Below are positions 44,535 to 53,022 of a stretch of DNA of 64,000 nucleotides, one piece after another (within the stretch, counting starts at the first letter, position 1; each line of letters opens with the position of its first letter). A program made the position numbers and the translations under genes. The notes beneath the pieces were generated by a model. It saw only the letters and a program-made list of their open reading frames with translations. It searched no databases and was not told where the DNA came from. The stretch is taken from NCBI RefSeq assembly GCF_030506285.1, contig NZ_CP119422.1, forward strand, positions 4,389,501-4,453,500. The letters run 5' to 3'. Source of the DNA: Catalinimonas niigatensis. GTDB taxonomy: Bacteria; Bacteroidota; Bacteroidia; Cytophagales; Cyclobacteriaceae.

Positions 44535-44807
44535 ATGGATTGTTACAACTTTAATTTATTAGACGCTAAAAAGCAGGTCGATTACATTTATGATCACTGT
44601 AAATTAATTGACTTTGAGGTAGTGCGCGAGCAGTATCAAACCTTTGGGTTATGTCTGTATTATAACGGACACATATTTATTGAGGTACGGTTTGATGGCA
44701 TGCGGGGAGACCGTGTTAAAGAAATTAAAGCGTACAATAATATGAAGCAATTATCCCATTGGTATGAAAGGGTAAATATCAAAAGCGTAGTTTCCCATCC
44801 AATCTAA
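44535..44807 (+). CDS. Conserved small protein of unknown function
   Basis: 90 residues, cytoplasmic, mixed alpha/beta ('LCLYYNGHIFIEVRFDGMRG'). No family recognised. It is convergent with the CYTH-domain gene and their stop codons overlap by 4 nt. The upstream 209 nt separate it from the divergent TonB receptor gene. Length, composition and the tight fit between neighbours support a real gene. Confidence 0.6.
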   Translation: MDCYNFNLLDAKKQVDYIYDHCKLIDFEVVREQYQTFGLCLYYNGHIFIEVRFDGMRGDRVKEIKAYNNMKQLSHWYERVNIKSVVSHPI

Positions 44808-45286
44808 ATCCTGGCATCAGGAATTTGTTGACTGCTGGCCAGTTGGCTATTGGCGTAATGCAAGTCATGGGTCACTTCTTTGCCAAACCAATCCGGCTTG
44901 GTTAATTTATCACTTTCCTCTATAGAAGCAAACTCCACTTCGGCTATGATTAAGCCGCTAAGCTTGTCTTCAAATACATCCAGTTCTATAGTATATTGAT
45001 CATATGGCACTTCAAAGCGTTTTTTGCGAATAAAACGTTTCTGGGTAAGCGGCCATAAAGCATGAAATTGCTCTGCTGACAGTGTAATCTCAACCTCTTC
45101 TCTTTCCAGTAGGCCGGAATCTTTTACAGTAAGATAATAATGCTCCCCCTTACTCCTGATCCGTACTTGACGGCTTGAAGTACCCTCGCTAATGTATCCC
45201 TGCAAAATACTGACAGCCCGATACTGAGAGGTAATGAATGCGGGAATCTCAGTAACTAAAAATTTTCTTTCTATTTCTTTGGCCAT
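44804..45286 (-). CDS. CYTH-domain (triphosphate tunnel metalloenzyme) protein
   Basis: 160 residues. Starts with the signature E-x-E-x-K ('AKEIERKFLV') and has the alternating charged strands of the tunnel ('SRQVRIRSKGEHYYLTVKDS', 'YTIELDVFEDKLSGLIIAEV'). Bacterial members hydrolyse inorganic triphosphate or related triphosphates with Mg2+; this size matches single-domain CYTH proteins of the YgiF/NE1496 type. Cytoplasmic. It follows a small unknown gene by 10 nt on the same strand. Confidence 0.88.
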   Translation of the reverse strand: MAKEIERKFLVTEIPAFITSQYRAVSILQGYISEGTSSRQVRIRSKGEHYYLTVKDSGLLEREEVEITLSAEQFHALWPLTQKRFIRKKRFEVPYDQYTIELDVFEDKLSGLIIAEVEFASIEESDKLTKPDWFGKEVTHDLHYANSQLASSQQIPDARI

Positions 45287-45296
45287 AAAAATTCAC

Positions 45297-45581
45297 CTAG
45301 TTGCCGGGCATAGGAAATCCCCGGGCAGTACCTTCTATTTCTTTTGCATAAAATACATCCAGAATCCGACTGGCTAGTAATAAATAAGTATGAGCACAGT
45401 GATGGTTCATATACTGCTTAGACAGTTCATAATAAGAACTGATGTTATGATTGAGTTGATCATAAATATCCTCAATAATCACCTGTGCGTTGACATTACG
45501 CCCCCTGGCTAATTCCTCTATTTTGTAGAAGCAGTCATTATCAATCAGATAATTAGCTACGTCAGACTCACTAGGGTACAT
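45297..45581 (-). CDS. Conserved small protein of unknown function
   Basis: 94 residues, predicted helical, with a C-H-rich stretch ('YMNHHCAHTYLLLASRI'). No signal peptide. It is the first gene of a two-gene unit with the CYTH protein (10-nt gap). I recognise no family. The AT-rich 175 nt upstream, shared with a divergent pseudogene, should contain its promoter. Confidence 0.6.
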   Translation of the reverse strand: MYPSESDVANYLIDNDCFYKIEELARGRNVNAQVIIEDIYDQLNHNISSYYELSKQYMNHHCAHTYLLLASRILDVFYAKEIEGTARGFPMPGN

Positions 45582-45756
45582 CGTAAATGATCTTGAATGT
45601 GAATATTATTTTATTTCCTCGGAGGGGTTAGACTTCCCTTTTCGGATAATTTGTAAAAAAATGCACTACTGAGATAACTAATTCTACGTTAAGATAATAT
45701 TTTCAATTTAATTATTCTTGTGAAAATTAGCTTTTATAAAAAAACAGCTAATAATT

Positions 45757-45921
45757 ATGGAGAAGCATCATATAATTATTCTTTTTTACAATGAGGAGGA
45801 AAATGCTTAACAAGTAGGTAAATCGCTGCAGCAAACCCCGGCATAGGTATTTCTTTTGTATAATTCAAGTTACCAGACTTGGACAGATTATCTTATTATT
45901 GTTTGTACACATTCAAAAGAT
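45757..45921 (+). pseudogene. Degenerate N-terminus of a family 2 glycosyltransferase
   Basis: From ATG 45757 the frame reads 'MEKHHIIILFYNEEENA', stop (45808), 'QVGKSLQQTPA', stop (45844), 'VFLLYNSSYQTWTDYLIIVC' and 'THSKD'. This follows the start of GT2 glycosyltransferases (I-I-x-x-Y-N-E-E-x-N ... S-L-x-x-Q-T ... D-Y-x-I-I-V-x-x-x-S-x-D) closely, but has two in-frame stops and lacks the D-D-G-S metal motif. It runs in the same frame into the next gene, whose real start is the ATG at 45922. A decayed gene fragment. Confidence 0.55.
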
Positions 45922-46263
45922 ATGCAGTATAATTTACACCAAAAGCGTTTTCGTTCTTTGTCCAACAGCAGTAGCGGAGATGTAGACAAAGAAACAGTAT
46001 TTTATTATTTTCAGGAAGGGGATATCGTATGGGCTACCTATCGTGGAGGTGCTATCCGAAAGGGAACTCTGATAGCACGCTGGCTGCCGGAGGGGCAGTT
46101 GGAAATGCGCTATCAGCATTTAAGTAAAGCCAATGAATTCAAAACCGGACAATGTGTTTCTACACCGGAACTACAGGCAGATGGAAAATTAAGAATGTAC
46201 GAAAAGTGGAAATGGACCAGTGGAGACAAAAGTGAAGGCAACTCTATCATTGAAGAAATTTAA
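45922..46263 (+). CDS. Conserved small protein (family often labelled 'n-acetylglutamate synthase')
   Basis: 113 residues from ATG 45922; the longer frame from 45856 runs back into a glycosyltransferase remnant. Typical family features: 'HQKRFRSLSNSSSGDVDKET', 'GDIVWATYRGGAIRKGTLIA', 'EMRYQHLSK' and the C-terminal 'WKWTSGDKSEGNSIIEEI'. A small beta-rich cytoplasmic protein. The database name N-acetylglutamate synthase has, as far as I know, no experimental basis, so I treat it as unknown. PhzF-family gene follows 12 nt downstream, suggesting an operon. Confidence 0.75.
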   Translation: MQYNLHQKRFRSLSNSSSGDVDKETVFYYFQEGDIVWATYRGGAIRKGTLIARWLPEGQLEMRYQHLSKANEFKTGQCVSTPELQADGKLRMYEKWKWTSGDKSEGNSIIEEI

Positions 46264-46275
46264 AACATAGCAGAA

Positions 46276-47064
46276 ATGATCATTATCACCCAAATAGACG
46301 CTTTTACAGATAAAGTATTCAGCGGTAACCCAGCCGCGGTATGCATCACTACTGAGCCACTAAAAGAATCGTTGATGCAACAAATTGCTACCGAGATGAA
46401 TCTGTCGGAAACGGCTTTCCTTGTCAAAAAAGGTGAGGGTTTTCATCTTCGCTGGTTTACGCCTAAGCATGAAGTAGAACTTTGTGGCCATGCCACACTG
46501 GCCAGTGCTTTTATGTTGTGGGACAAAGCCTTGCTGCCCCCCGAAGAAGAAGCAGTATTTTATACACTAAGTGGTGAACTGAGAACAAGAAAAGAGGTAA
46601 ATGAAATCGTATTGGATTTCCCCGCTACTCCTTCACAGCCGGTGGATCATTTGGAAGTGAAAGCTTTGTTTGACACAAAAATTCAGTTCCTTGGAAAGAA
46701 CGCTTACGATTATCTGGTGGTACTGAAAAAAGAACATGACGTCACGCAGTTCAAACCTGATCTTAATCGCCTGGCAGCCATAGATTGCCGGGGTTTGATT
46801 GTAAGTGCCTTATCGGACAATCCTGATTATGATATTGTTTCTCGCTTTTTTGCTCCTGCTCATGGTATCAACGAAGATCCGGTGACCGGCTCCGCGCATT
46901 GTACCCTTGCCCCTTATTGGTCGGAAGTATTGGGCAAAAAAAAACTAAAAGCTTACCAGGCTTCTGAGCGTGGAGGTAAGTTAGGTTTAGAATATCTGGG
47001 AGAGAGAGTAAAACTCAGAGGTAAAGCAGTCACTGTCATGCTGGGAGAATTCTTTCTTCCGTAG
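46276..47064 (+). CDS. PhzF-family isomerase
   Basis: 262 residues. PhzF fold with catalytic glutamate E45 in 'NLSETAFLV', N-terminal 'QIDAFTDKVFSGNPAAVCIT', 'FTPKHEVELCGHATLASAF' and 'NEDPVTGSAHCTLAPYWSE'. The family includes the phenazine-pathway isomerase and several epimerase/isomerase-like enzymes; no phenazine genes are present here, so the substrate is unknown. Cytoplasmic. Second gene of a likely two-gene operon. Confidence 0.9.
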   Translation: MIIITQIDAFTDKVFSGNPAAVCITTEPLKESLMQQIATEMNLSETAFLVKKGEGFHLRWFTPKHEVELCGHATLASAFMLWDKALLPPEEEAVFYTLSGELRTRKEVNEIVLDFPATPSQPVDHLEVKALFDTKIQFLGKNAYDYLVVLKKEHDVTQFKPDLNRLAAIDCRGLIVSALSDNPDYDIVSRFFAPAHGINEDPVTGSAHCTLAPYWSEVLGKKKLKAYQASERGGKLGLEYLGERVKLRGKAVTVMLGEFFLP

Positions 47065-47220
47065 TAGAGTAATGTTTAAAAATATACAGCTTAAATACAA
47101 TTTCATGAATAGTCAGAAAAGTAGCAGCTTTATGACAGTCCTTTCTTTAATTTCTAAGAGATATAGGTTGGATTTAGATAGGAAAGCTTAGTAGATTTAT
47201 TGGCTACAAAAACAAAACGC

Positions 47221-48936
47221 ATGTACATACAGGGAGAAGCTAAAAAAGAAATGACTTACGATGCCATCGTCATTGGCTCAGGCATAAGCGGCGGATGGGC
47301 CGCCAAAGAGCTATGCGAGAAAGGTATCAAAACTTTGGTGCTCGAAAGAGGCAGGCAGGTAGAGCATGTCAAAGATTATCCTACCACCAATAAATTTCCC
47401 TGGGAGATACCGCATCGGGGAAGATTTTCACCTGAAGTTGTCAAAGAAAATCCCATTGTAGATAAGTGCTATGCTTTTGAAGAAGCTACCGAACACTTTT
47501 TTGTCAAAGACAAAGAGCATCCCTACGTACAGGAGAAACCCTTTGACTGGATCAGAGGCTATCAGGTAGGAGGTAAATCTCTGATCTGGGCACGGCAGAC
47601 GCAGCGCTGGAGTAATTATGAGTTTGAAGCGCCCGCCAGAGATGGGTTTGCGGTAGACTGGCCTATCCGCTACAAGGATCTGGCACCCTGGTATTCGCAT
47701 GTAGAGAAGTTTGTAGGCATCAGTGGGAACCGGGACAACATTGATAACCTGCCCGACAGCGAAGTGCTTCCTCCTTTTGAACTAAACTGTGTGGAGAAGC
47801 ATATTCAACAGCGGGTGAAAGAACAATATGCTGACCGCCATGTGATTATTGGGCGTTGTGCCCACCTGACAGAGCCACAGGAGATTCATATTCAGCAGGG
47901 AAGAGGGAAATGCCAGGCACGCAACCTCTGTTATCGGGGTTGTCCCTTCGGTGCCTATTTTAGTTCCAATTCTTCTACCATCCCCTGGGCCGCCAAAACC
48001 GGTAACCTGACCCTGCGTCCAGACTCCATTGTGCATTCTATCATCTATGATAATGAGAAAAGCAAAGCAGTCGGGGTAAGGGTAATTGATGCTCAGACTA
48101 AAGAAATGATGGAATACTATGCCCGGATTATTTTTGTTAACGCGGCAGCGCTGAATAGTAATCTGATTCTGCTCAACTCTACTTCCGACCGCTTCCCGGA
48201 AGGTTTGGGCAACGATAACGGACTGATGGGCAAGTATGTGGCTTTCCACAATTACCGGGGCAGCATGATTGCTCAATATGAAGGCTTTGAAGATCAATAT
48301 TATTATGGTCGCCGACCTACTACTGCTTTTATGCCCTCTTTCCGCAATGTGTTTAAGCAAGATACCGATTTCCTGCGTGGCTATATGGTCGCCTTCAGTG
48401 CTTCGCGCATGGGCTGGCAGCGGGGTATGGGTGACACTAGCGGCTTTGGCGGTGAGTGGAAAGACAGTCTTACCCAGCCCGGAGAATGGCAGGTATATAT
48501 GATGATGCAGGGAGAAACAGTGCCGAAAGAAGAGAACCACGTACGCCTGAGCAAAAACCTGAAAGACCCTTACGACGTGCCTCAACTCATTACCTCTATA
48601 GGCTATGATGACAATGATGAAAAAGTATTGCAGGACTTTCTGGTAGAAGGTGCTGAAATGCTGGATAAGTCGGGCTGCAAAGATATTCGTACCATAGACA
48701 GTAAACAGGCTCCCGGTCTGGATATCCATGAGATGGGAGGTGTAAGGATGGGCAGAGATGCTAAAACTTCACTGCTCAATCAGTGGAACCAATTGCATGC
48801 CTGTCAGAATGTATTTGTGACTGACGGTGCCTGTATGACATCCGTAGGCAACCAGAATCCTTCACTCACTTTCATGGCTTTGACTGTCCGTGCTGCCCAT
48901 CATGCGATGGAAGAAATGAAAAAGGGAAATCTATAA
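47221..48936 (+). CDS. GMC-family oxidoreductase
   Basis: 571 residues from ATG 47221 (a TTG at 47200 is possible). FAD-binding 'AIVIGSGISGGWAAKELCEK' near the N-terminus and 'LERGR'; 'GGKSLIWARQTQRWS'; cysteine-rich 'CQARNLCYRGCPFGAYFSSN'; and the C-terminal 'DIHEMGGVRMGRD' and 'VTDGACMTSVGNQNPSLTFM' with the catalytic His/Asn pair. No Tat signal is seen on the protein itself. Members act as gluconate/glucose 2- or 3-dehydrogenases and are often exported by a partner subunit 3 with a Tat signal; no such partner gene is adjacent here. Substrate probably a sugar or polyol. Confidence 0.88.
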   Translation: MYIQGEAKKEMTYDAIVIGSGISGGWAAKELCEKGIKTLVLERGRQVEHVKDYPTTNKFPWEIPHRGRFSPEVVKENPIVDKCYAFEEATEHFFVKDKEHPYVQEKPFDWIRGYQVGGKSLIWARQTQRWSNYEFEAPARDGFAVDWPIRYKDLAPWYSHVEKFVGISGNRDNIDNLPDSEVLPPFELNCVEKHIQQRVKEQYADRHVIIGRCAHLTEPQEIHIQQGRGKCQARNLCYRGCPFGAYFSSNSSTIPWAAKTGNLTLRPDSIVHSIIYDNEKSKAVGVRVIDAQTKEMMEYYARIIFVNAAALNSNLILLNSTSDRFPEGLGNDNGLMGKYVAFHNYRGSMIAQYEGFEDQYYYGRRPTTAFMPSFRNVFKQDTDFLRGYMVAFSASRMGWQRGMGDTSGFGGEWKDSLTQPGEWQVYMMMQGETVPKEENHVRLSKNLKDPYDVPQLITSIGYDDNDEKVLQDFLVEGAEMLDKSGCKDIRTIDSKQAPGLDIHEMGGVRMGRDAKTSLLNQWNQLHACQNVFVTDGACMTSVGNQNPSLTFMALTVRAAHHAMEEMKKGNL

Positions 48937-48940
48937 GAAC

Positions 48941-48972
48941 AGACCTGCCAGATTTAAAAGTCTGACGGGTCT
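48941..48972. repeat. REP-like palindrome after the GMC gene
   Basis: AGACCTGCCAGA (48941-48952) and TCTGACGGGTCT (48961-48972) pair over 12 bp with two G-T wobbles, loop of 8. It starts 5 nt after the stop codon. It shares the CTGCCAGAT core with the palindrome at 60972-61006. No T-run follows, so it is a weak terminator at best. Confidence 0.55.
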
Positions 48973-49195
48973 ATGAACTGCAATATCTTCAAGTAGTCAA
49001 AATGTGAACCTATACTTTAGTGTTTATCATCGTCTTCTGACATAACTACAGGGGTTAAGCAGTGACAACATAAATATTACTATCTTTATACGTTTTGTGC
49101 TTTCTTAGTACATTACTTGCTTGTATGGTAAGCTAGCTTATTCCATAAATGCACAAAGTTTGTAGAGGCATATGTAATCACAAATGATGTAGTTT

Positions 49196-49393
49196 ATGAA
49201 AAGAATAACCCTATATTTCTCAGCAATACTGATTGTATTATCTTCATTAAGCATGGGTTGCAGAAGCGCTACTGTTATTCCTACAGGTTCATCTGATAAG
49301 CAGATACCTCCCGGTCAAATGAAAAAGATGACAGGTTCAAAGTCAGCCAAAACTTTTGCGCCCGGTCAACAGAAAAAGAAGAAAAAACATTAG
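49196..49393 (+). CDS. Small lysine-rich lipoprotein
   Basis: 65 residues with a lipobox ('LSSLSMGC', Cys22). The short mature part has two related motifs, 'QIPPGQMKK' and 'FAPGQQKKKKK', separated by 'GSKSAK'. Such tiny P-G-Q/K-K lipoproteins recur in Bacteroidota; no function is known. The basic tail could contact the cell wall, LPS or nucleic acid (speculation). Single gene, with a bidirectional hairpin 16 nt after the stop. Confidence 0.65.
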   Translation: MKRITLYFSAILIVLSSLSMGCRSATVIPTGSSDKQIPPGQMKKMTGSKSAKTFAPGQQKKKKKH

Positions 49394-49409
49394 TCCATGA
49401 TCATAAAAG

Positions 49410-49444
49410 TGGCAAGTCCGATACATGTAGATTCGGGCTTGCCA
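49410..49444. terminator. Bidirectional terminator hairpin between convergent small genes
   Basis: 12-bp stem TGGCAAGTCCGA (49410-49421) / TCGGGCTTGCCA (49433-49444) with one G-T pair. A short T-tract follows on each strand (ATTTTAT on plus, TTTTAT on minus). It lies between the stops at 49393 (+) and 49454 (-). Confidence 0.65.
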
Positions 49445-49453
49445 TGATTCATT

Positions 49454-49663
49454 TTATACCTTCACCGGAGCTTTTTGGTAAGAAGGATTTGTCTGGAATA
49501 CGCCAGGATACAGGCCTTTGGCTTTCAGCCAACGATCCAGCTGCTGTGCCTCGTGGGAGTGTAAGACATGCTTGGCTTTCCTGTATTCTTTGCTGAGAAG
49601 CTGCTGGTCAAAACTCACTTTCTCCAAGATCATTTTGTAATAGTTTAAAAAAGAAGTTTGCAT
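49454..49663 (-). CDS. Small conserved protein of unknown function
   Basis: 69 residues, basic, helical ('YKMILEKVSFDQQLLSKEYR', 'LDRWLKAKGLYPG'). No signal peptide. Positioned 94 nt downstream of the small heat-shock protein gene on the same strand, so it may be part of the same stress transcript. No known family is recognised. Confidence 0.6.
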   Translation of the reverse strand: MQTSFLNYYKMILEKVSFDQQLLSKEYRKAKHVLHSHEAQQLDRWLKAKGLYPGVFQTNPSYQKAPVKV

Positions 49664-49757
49664 GGTAAGTAGCGTTTTCTTTCTACATCAATTTAATAAA
49701 AAAGGTTAAAGAATCCTAAAATAGGACCCCCTAACCTGAGTTGTTTTACCAAAATAG

Positions 49758-50228
49758 TTAAGAGATTTTGATGGTACGAGCGGGCTTACGCTTTGCCTCT
49801 TCCCGCTTAGGGATCAGCAGGTGGAGGACACCATCTTCGTATTTAGCTTTGATCTTGTCAGCTTCTACCGTTTCGGGCAAACGGAAGGAACGTTGAAATG
49901 ACTGATAGCTGAATTCCCTGCGTGAGTATTTGCTATCAGTATGTTGTGCTTCATCCTTGCTAAACTCAGATGAAATGCTGAGCACATTGTTGTCCAGTTC
50001 TACTTTAAAATCATCCTTCTTCATACCGGGAGCCGCCATCTCTACTCTAAATTCGTTGTCTGTTTCCTGAATGTTCACTTTAGGAATGGTAGTACCGGTG
50101 TTGGAAGTAGAAGGCCAGTCAAAAAAATCACGGGTAAAGAAATCATCAAAGAACTGTGCTACTGATGGAACATACCTATCGGATGTCAATCCATTGTTTC
50201 TTTTTACGAGTGTCATGGTTCTATTCAT
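49758..50228 (-). CDS. Small heat-shock protein, Hsp20/alpha-crystallin family
   Basis: 156 residues (ATG 50216 is an alternative start four codons in). N-terminal 'FFDDFFTRDFFDWPS', alpha-crystallin domain about 47-140 ('VNIQETDNEFRVEMAAPGMK', 'LDNNVLSISSE', 'FQRSFRLPETVEADKIKAKY') and the C-terminal I-x-I oligomerisation motif in 'RTIKIS'. ATP-independent holdase that binds unfolding proteins in the cytoplasm. A sigma-54-like promoter sequence lies about 130 nt upstream (50356-50370). A 69-residue protein gene follows. Confidence 0.93.
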   Translation of the reverse strand: MNRTMTLVKRNNGLTSDRYVPSVAQFFDDFFTRDFFDWPSTSNTGTTIPKVNIQETDNEFRVEMAAPGMKKDDFKVELDNNVLSISSEFSKDEAQHTDSKYSRREFSYQSFQRSFRLPETVEADKIKAKYEDGVLHLLIPKREEAKRKPARTIKIS

Positions 50229-50573
50229 TTAGAGGTTAAACATTAAACAAATAAGCTTTAGCTAATGAGCCGCTACAGCAGTCATGTTCAACTGTGAGCG
50301 TTAAAACATTCATCAATTCAGAATAAAACATCGATCATGATCTGAAATATCAGACGCAAGCAGTATGCCAGATGTAAATCTCATAATTTGCAAGTTTCAA
50401 GTGGCTGCATAAATGTCAAATTGTCATAATGTACGCTATTTCACAAAAGATTTGTCAGAATCAAAGGGAGTATGACCTGCAAAATTGCCATACATGCTGT
50501 CAGTAAAACAGATGGAAATCAGTTATCCTTTAGTATATTGAGCGTCATTAATAGAATCAATACTACAAACAGT
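50229..50573. other. Divergent gap between hsp20 and the esterase gene
   Basis: 345 bases to the preferred esterase start. It holds the sigma-54-like site (50356-50370, minus strand) and a GATCATGATC palindrome at 50330-50345. The stretch 50472-50573 is open in the esterase frame but is probably leader, since the signal peptide begins at 50574. Confidence 0.45.
50356..50370 (-). promoter_or_regulatory. Sigma-54-like (-24/-12) promoter upstream of hsp20
   Basis: Minus strand reads TGGCAT-ACTGC-TTGC, matching the TGGCAC-N5-TTGC consensus at all but one base, with GG and GC exactly 10 nt apart. The start site would be about 115 nt before the hsp20 ATG. No activator gene is adjacent. Confidence 0.4.
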
Positions 50574-51428
50574 ATGAGAATTGGCCTTTTCCTTATCTAT
50601 GTACTCAGTTTTTCACCAGTATTTGCTCAATCTGCTCATGACTTTGACTCTTCTCATGTAGACAAATTAGCTGATCTGTCCTACAAGAGCGGAAAGCTAA
50701 CGGCATATGAACAGGAGCGGTGCAAACTGGACCTCTACCTGCCCAAAGACAAAGCTAACTTTCCTGTAATGGTGTGGCTGCACGGGGGTGGTATCACCAT
50801 CAACTCTAAAGATACCCTGGAGTCGCAGGTGGTAGGCATGAGGCTGGCCAGCGAAGGGATAGGTGTAGCAGTCATCAACTATAGGTTATCTCCTCAGGGA
50901 CAGTTTCCCGACTATATAGAAGATGTGGCTGCCGCAAGCAGTTGGGTAGCGCAAAACATTAAGAAGTATCAGGGCAACCCCGAAGCGCTCTACCTGGGCG
51001 GACACTCAGCAGGCGGTTATCTGGCAGCCATTGCTATCCTGGATACCAGCTATCTGGCCGCTTATGACATGCATCCCGATCAGATCCAAGGGGTGATTGC
51101 CATCAGCGGGCAGATGGATAGCCATAATACAGTGAAAGAGGAGCGGGGACAGTCTGCCGAAGAAAAGCTTATCAACCCTTCCGCCCCGCTTTATCATACC
51201 GCTACTCCGGCACCGCCCTTCTTAATCCTCTATGCCGATGATGACATTCCGGGCAGAGGAGAGATCAATGAAGAGTTTGCCAAAGCTATGCGGGCCGATG
51301 GGAATACAGTCACCATCAAGGAACTGAAAGACAAGGGACATGTCACCATTGTTACCGAGATCCTGGAACCAGAGGATGCCACTGCCAGGGAGATGGTGAA
51401 TTTCATCCGGCAATCTCATCATGAGTAA
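50574..51428 (+). CDS. Exported alpha/beta hydrolase (carboxylesterase/BD-FAE-like)
   Basis: 284 residues from ATG 50574, where a Sec signal peptide begins ('MRIGLFLIYVLSFSPVFAQ'); the frame is open 34 codons further upstream without such a signal. Oxyanion motif 'VMVWLHGGGI', nucleophile serine in 'YLGGHSAGGYLAA', the acid in 'ILYADDDIPG' and the histidine in 'KDKGHVTIV' give a complete triad. Probably a periplasmic esterase removing acyl groups from sugars or small esters; it is next to a polysaccharide-lyase-like gene, which fits a carbohydrate esterase role (inference). Confidence 0.87.
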   Translation: MRIGLFLIYVLSFSPVFAQSAHDFDSSHVDKLADLSYKSGKLTAYEQERCKLDLYLPKDKANFPVMVWLHGGGITINSKDTLESQVVGMRLASEGIGVAVINYRLSPQGQFPDYIEDVAAASSWVAQNIKKYQGNPEALYLGGHSAGGYLAAIAILDTSYLAAYDMHPDQIQGVIAISGQMDSHNTVKEERGQSAEEKLINPSAPLYHTATPAPPFLILYADDDIPGRGEINEEFAKAMRADGNTVTIKELKDKGHVTIVTEILEPEDATAREMVNFIRQSHHE

Positions 51429-51484
51429 TGAATGATGATGAACATCAAAAAGGTTATTGTCATTCTTCCAGTCAGGTGTATTGC

Positions 51485-52660
51485 TTATTCAGGGACATAT
51501 ACCCTGAAATAATCTACATAAGTCTCCTGTACTTTTGAACCGGTATTGTTCTTCAGGTTCTTCCAGTAATTATTATAAATCCCAAATTTGAAATAAGGTG
51601 CTCTGTCCTCCTCATCTTTGAAAGTGTTAGGGCCATCATAAGAAACAAACAACTGGTCGTCTTTGTAGATTCTGACAAAGCCATCACTTCCATAGCTCCA
51701 TTTTACATGCCAGGTCCAGACGATCCACTTTCCAATATCATCTGAGAGTTTATGGTAACCTGCCCCCATGAAGTTGGCATGGTTGAAGTCTTTCTTGGGG
51801 ATCAACTCTTTACCATCACAAGCAAAATGCTTGCGTCTCCAGGAGGCATAAGGCCCATCTTCCTGTCCATTACCTGTTCCACCGCTTTTGGTGTCAAACT
51901 GCATTTCAAACCGATAATGGTCTCCGGAGGTTTTGAGGGCAGTTCCGTTTCTTGATAATGAATAGTCATTCTTTCCCCCCATAAAACTCACGTATTCCTT
52001 GCCTATCTGGTAGTTCTCGGTCATCTTCATTCTTAGTTGATACACATATTCCTGCCCAAACTTAGCTTGCCAACCATTTTTAAAATAAGGAGAGGGTAAA
52101 TCTCTGGGTTGAAGTTCTTGTCGGTAAAATTTGCCGCTTCCATTATATGCCTGAGGATCGTTTACAATCTTAAAATGATAGGCACCCACTTTACCCCTCT
52201 CCCCTCCGTCAACAGATTCCACGATTCCTCCTTCCCTTGACAGATGATGCACTTTGATGCCATCCTGCTCAATATTCACATTTCTTCCAATATTATCTTC
52301 AAACTCGTATGCTCTTAGCAACTGCAATCGGGGCAAGGCGGAAGGCAGATCATGGCTGTTGGTATTTTCTCGCTCCCTGCCTGCCTGCAACAAGTCATAA
52401 ACTGCACCTTCCGTATGATTTACGTTGGTCATGGGTTGGTCCGTGTTCAGGTTGATGCCAGTCCTCTGCACAGGCTGAGCGGCGTGCAGGGCAGCCGGCA
52501 AAGCATCGGAGGAATCGCTCCTGCTTTCTGACAGGACATATAAACCAACAGATTCTACAGCATGGCCCGAGCTATCCTCATGGGTGGAAGCCAAAAATAG
52601 GATGCTTAGAAGGGTATAACGAAGCAAGTAAAGGGGTTTAGGTAAATTTTGCATATACAT
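51485..52660 (-). CDS. Polysaccharide lyase-like (heparin lyase I / glucuronan lyase fold) secreted protein
   Basis: 391 residues with a Sec signal (about 1-27). After an unusual linker of about 85 residues, the region from about 120 to the end looks like a jelly-roll lyase of the PF14099 type: 'QAKFGQEYVYQLRMKMT', 'DHYRFEMQFDTKSGG', 'WIVWTWHVKWSYGSDGFVRI', 'YDGPNTFKDEEDRAPYFKFG' and the final 'VDYFRVYVPE'. Members cleave uronic-acid polysaccharides by beta-elimination. The catalytic residues cannot be fixed without an alignment. It faces the esterase gene convergently. Confidence 0.75.
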   Translation of the reverse strand: MYMQNLPKPLYLLRYTLLSILFLASTHEDSSGHAVESVGLYVLSESRSDSSDALPAALHAAQPVQRTGINLNTDQPMTNVNHTEGAVYDLLQAGRERENTNSHDLPSALPRLQLLRAYEFEDNIGRNVNIEQDGIKVHHLSREGGIVESVDGGERGKVGAYHFKIVNDPQAYNGSGKFYRQELQPRDLPSPYFKNGWQAKFGQEYVYQLRMKMTENYQIGKEYVSFMGGKNDYSLSRNGTALKTSGDHYRFEMQFDTKSGGTGNGQEDGPYASWRRKHFACDGKELIPKKDFNHANFMGAGYHKLSDDIGKWIVWTWHVKWSYGSDGFVRIYKDDQLFVSYDGPNTFKDEEDRAPYFKFGIYNNYWKNLKNNTGSKVQETYVDYFRVYVPE

Positions 52661-53022
52661 ACAGCTTAATCATTACTAGATAACCTCCAGCTTTTTTAAA
52701 TCATTCAATCTGTTAGAGGTCAGAATGCACAAAAAATTAATACAGATACTATTATCTTCCTGCTATAACGCATAAAGCAGAAAAAGTATTCTTTATATCA
52801 GAAAAATTATGGAATAAACAAGTATCCGTGCTCAGGAGGAGGAAAGAAATCTGCCATTGCCTGACCCTGATGGAACGAAAAGGTGGGTAAAAAAGAAAGC
52901 AGGAAGCTTTACAAATGAATACTAGCGTGATCGGACTTTGGAAGGCATCCCTTTCCTCAGCATTACCTGCAAGCGGCCGCCGCTGCGGGAACGCTGAGGA
53001 TTAAAAGGGCAGTATAGATGGC
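52661..53022. other. Gap with a GC-rich hairpin
   Basis: 362 bases without a gene. A stem CCTCAGC (52955-52961) / GCTGAGG (52993-52999) encloses a nearly palindromic GC-rich core (GCAAGCGGCCGCCGCTGCGG). It follows the stop of the minus-strand gene at 53023 and may stop its transcription, although no T-run follows. The rest is AT-rich leader of the lyase gene. Confidence 0.5.

Noticed and set aside
47782-48729. 315-codon open frame on the minus strand
   Set aside because: Lies entirely inside the GMC oxidoreductase gene on the opposite strand, has no recognisable domain, and its length follows from codon bias of the real gene.
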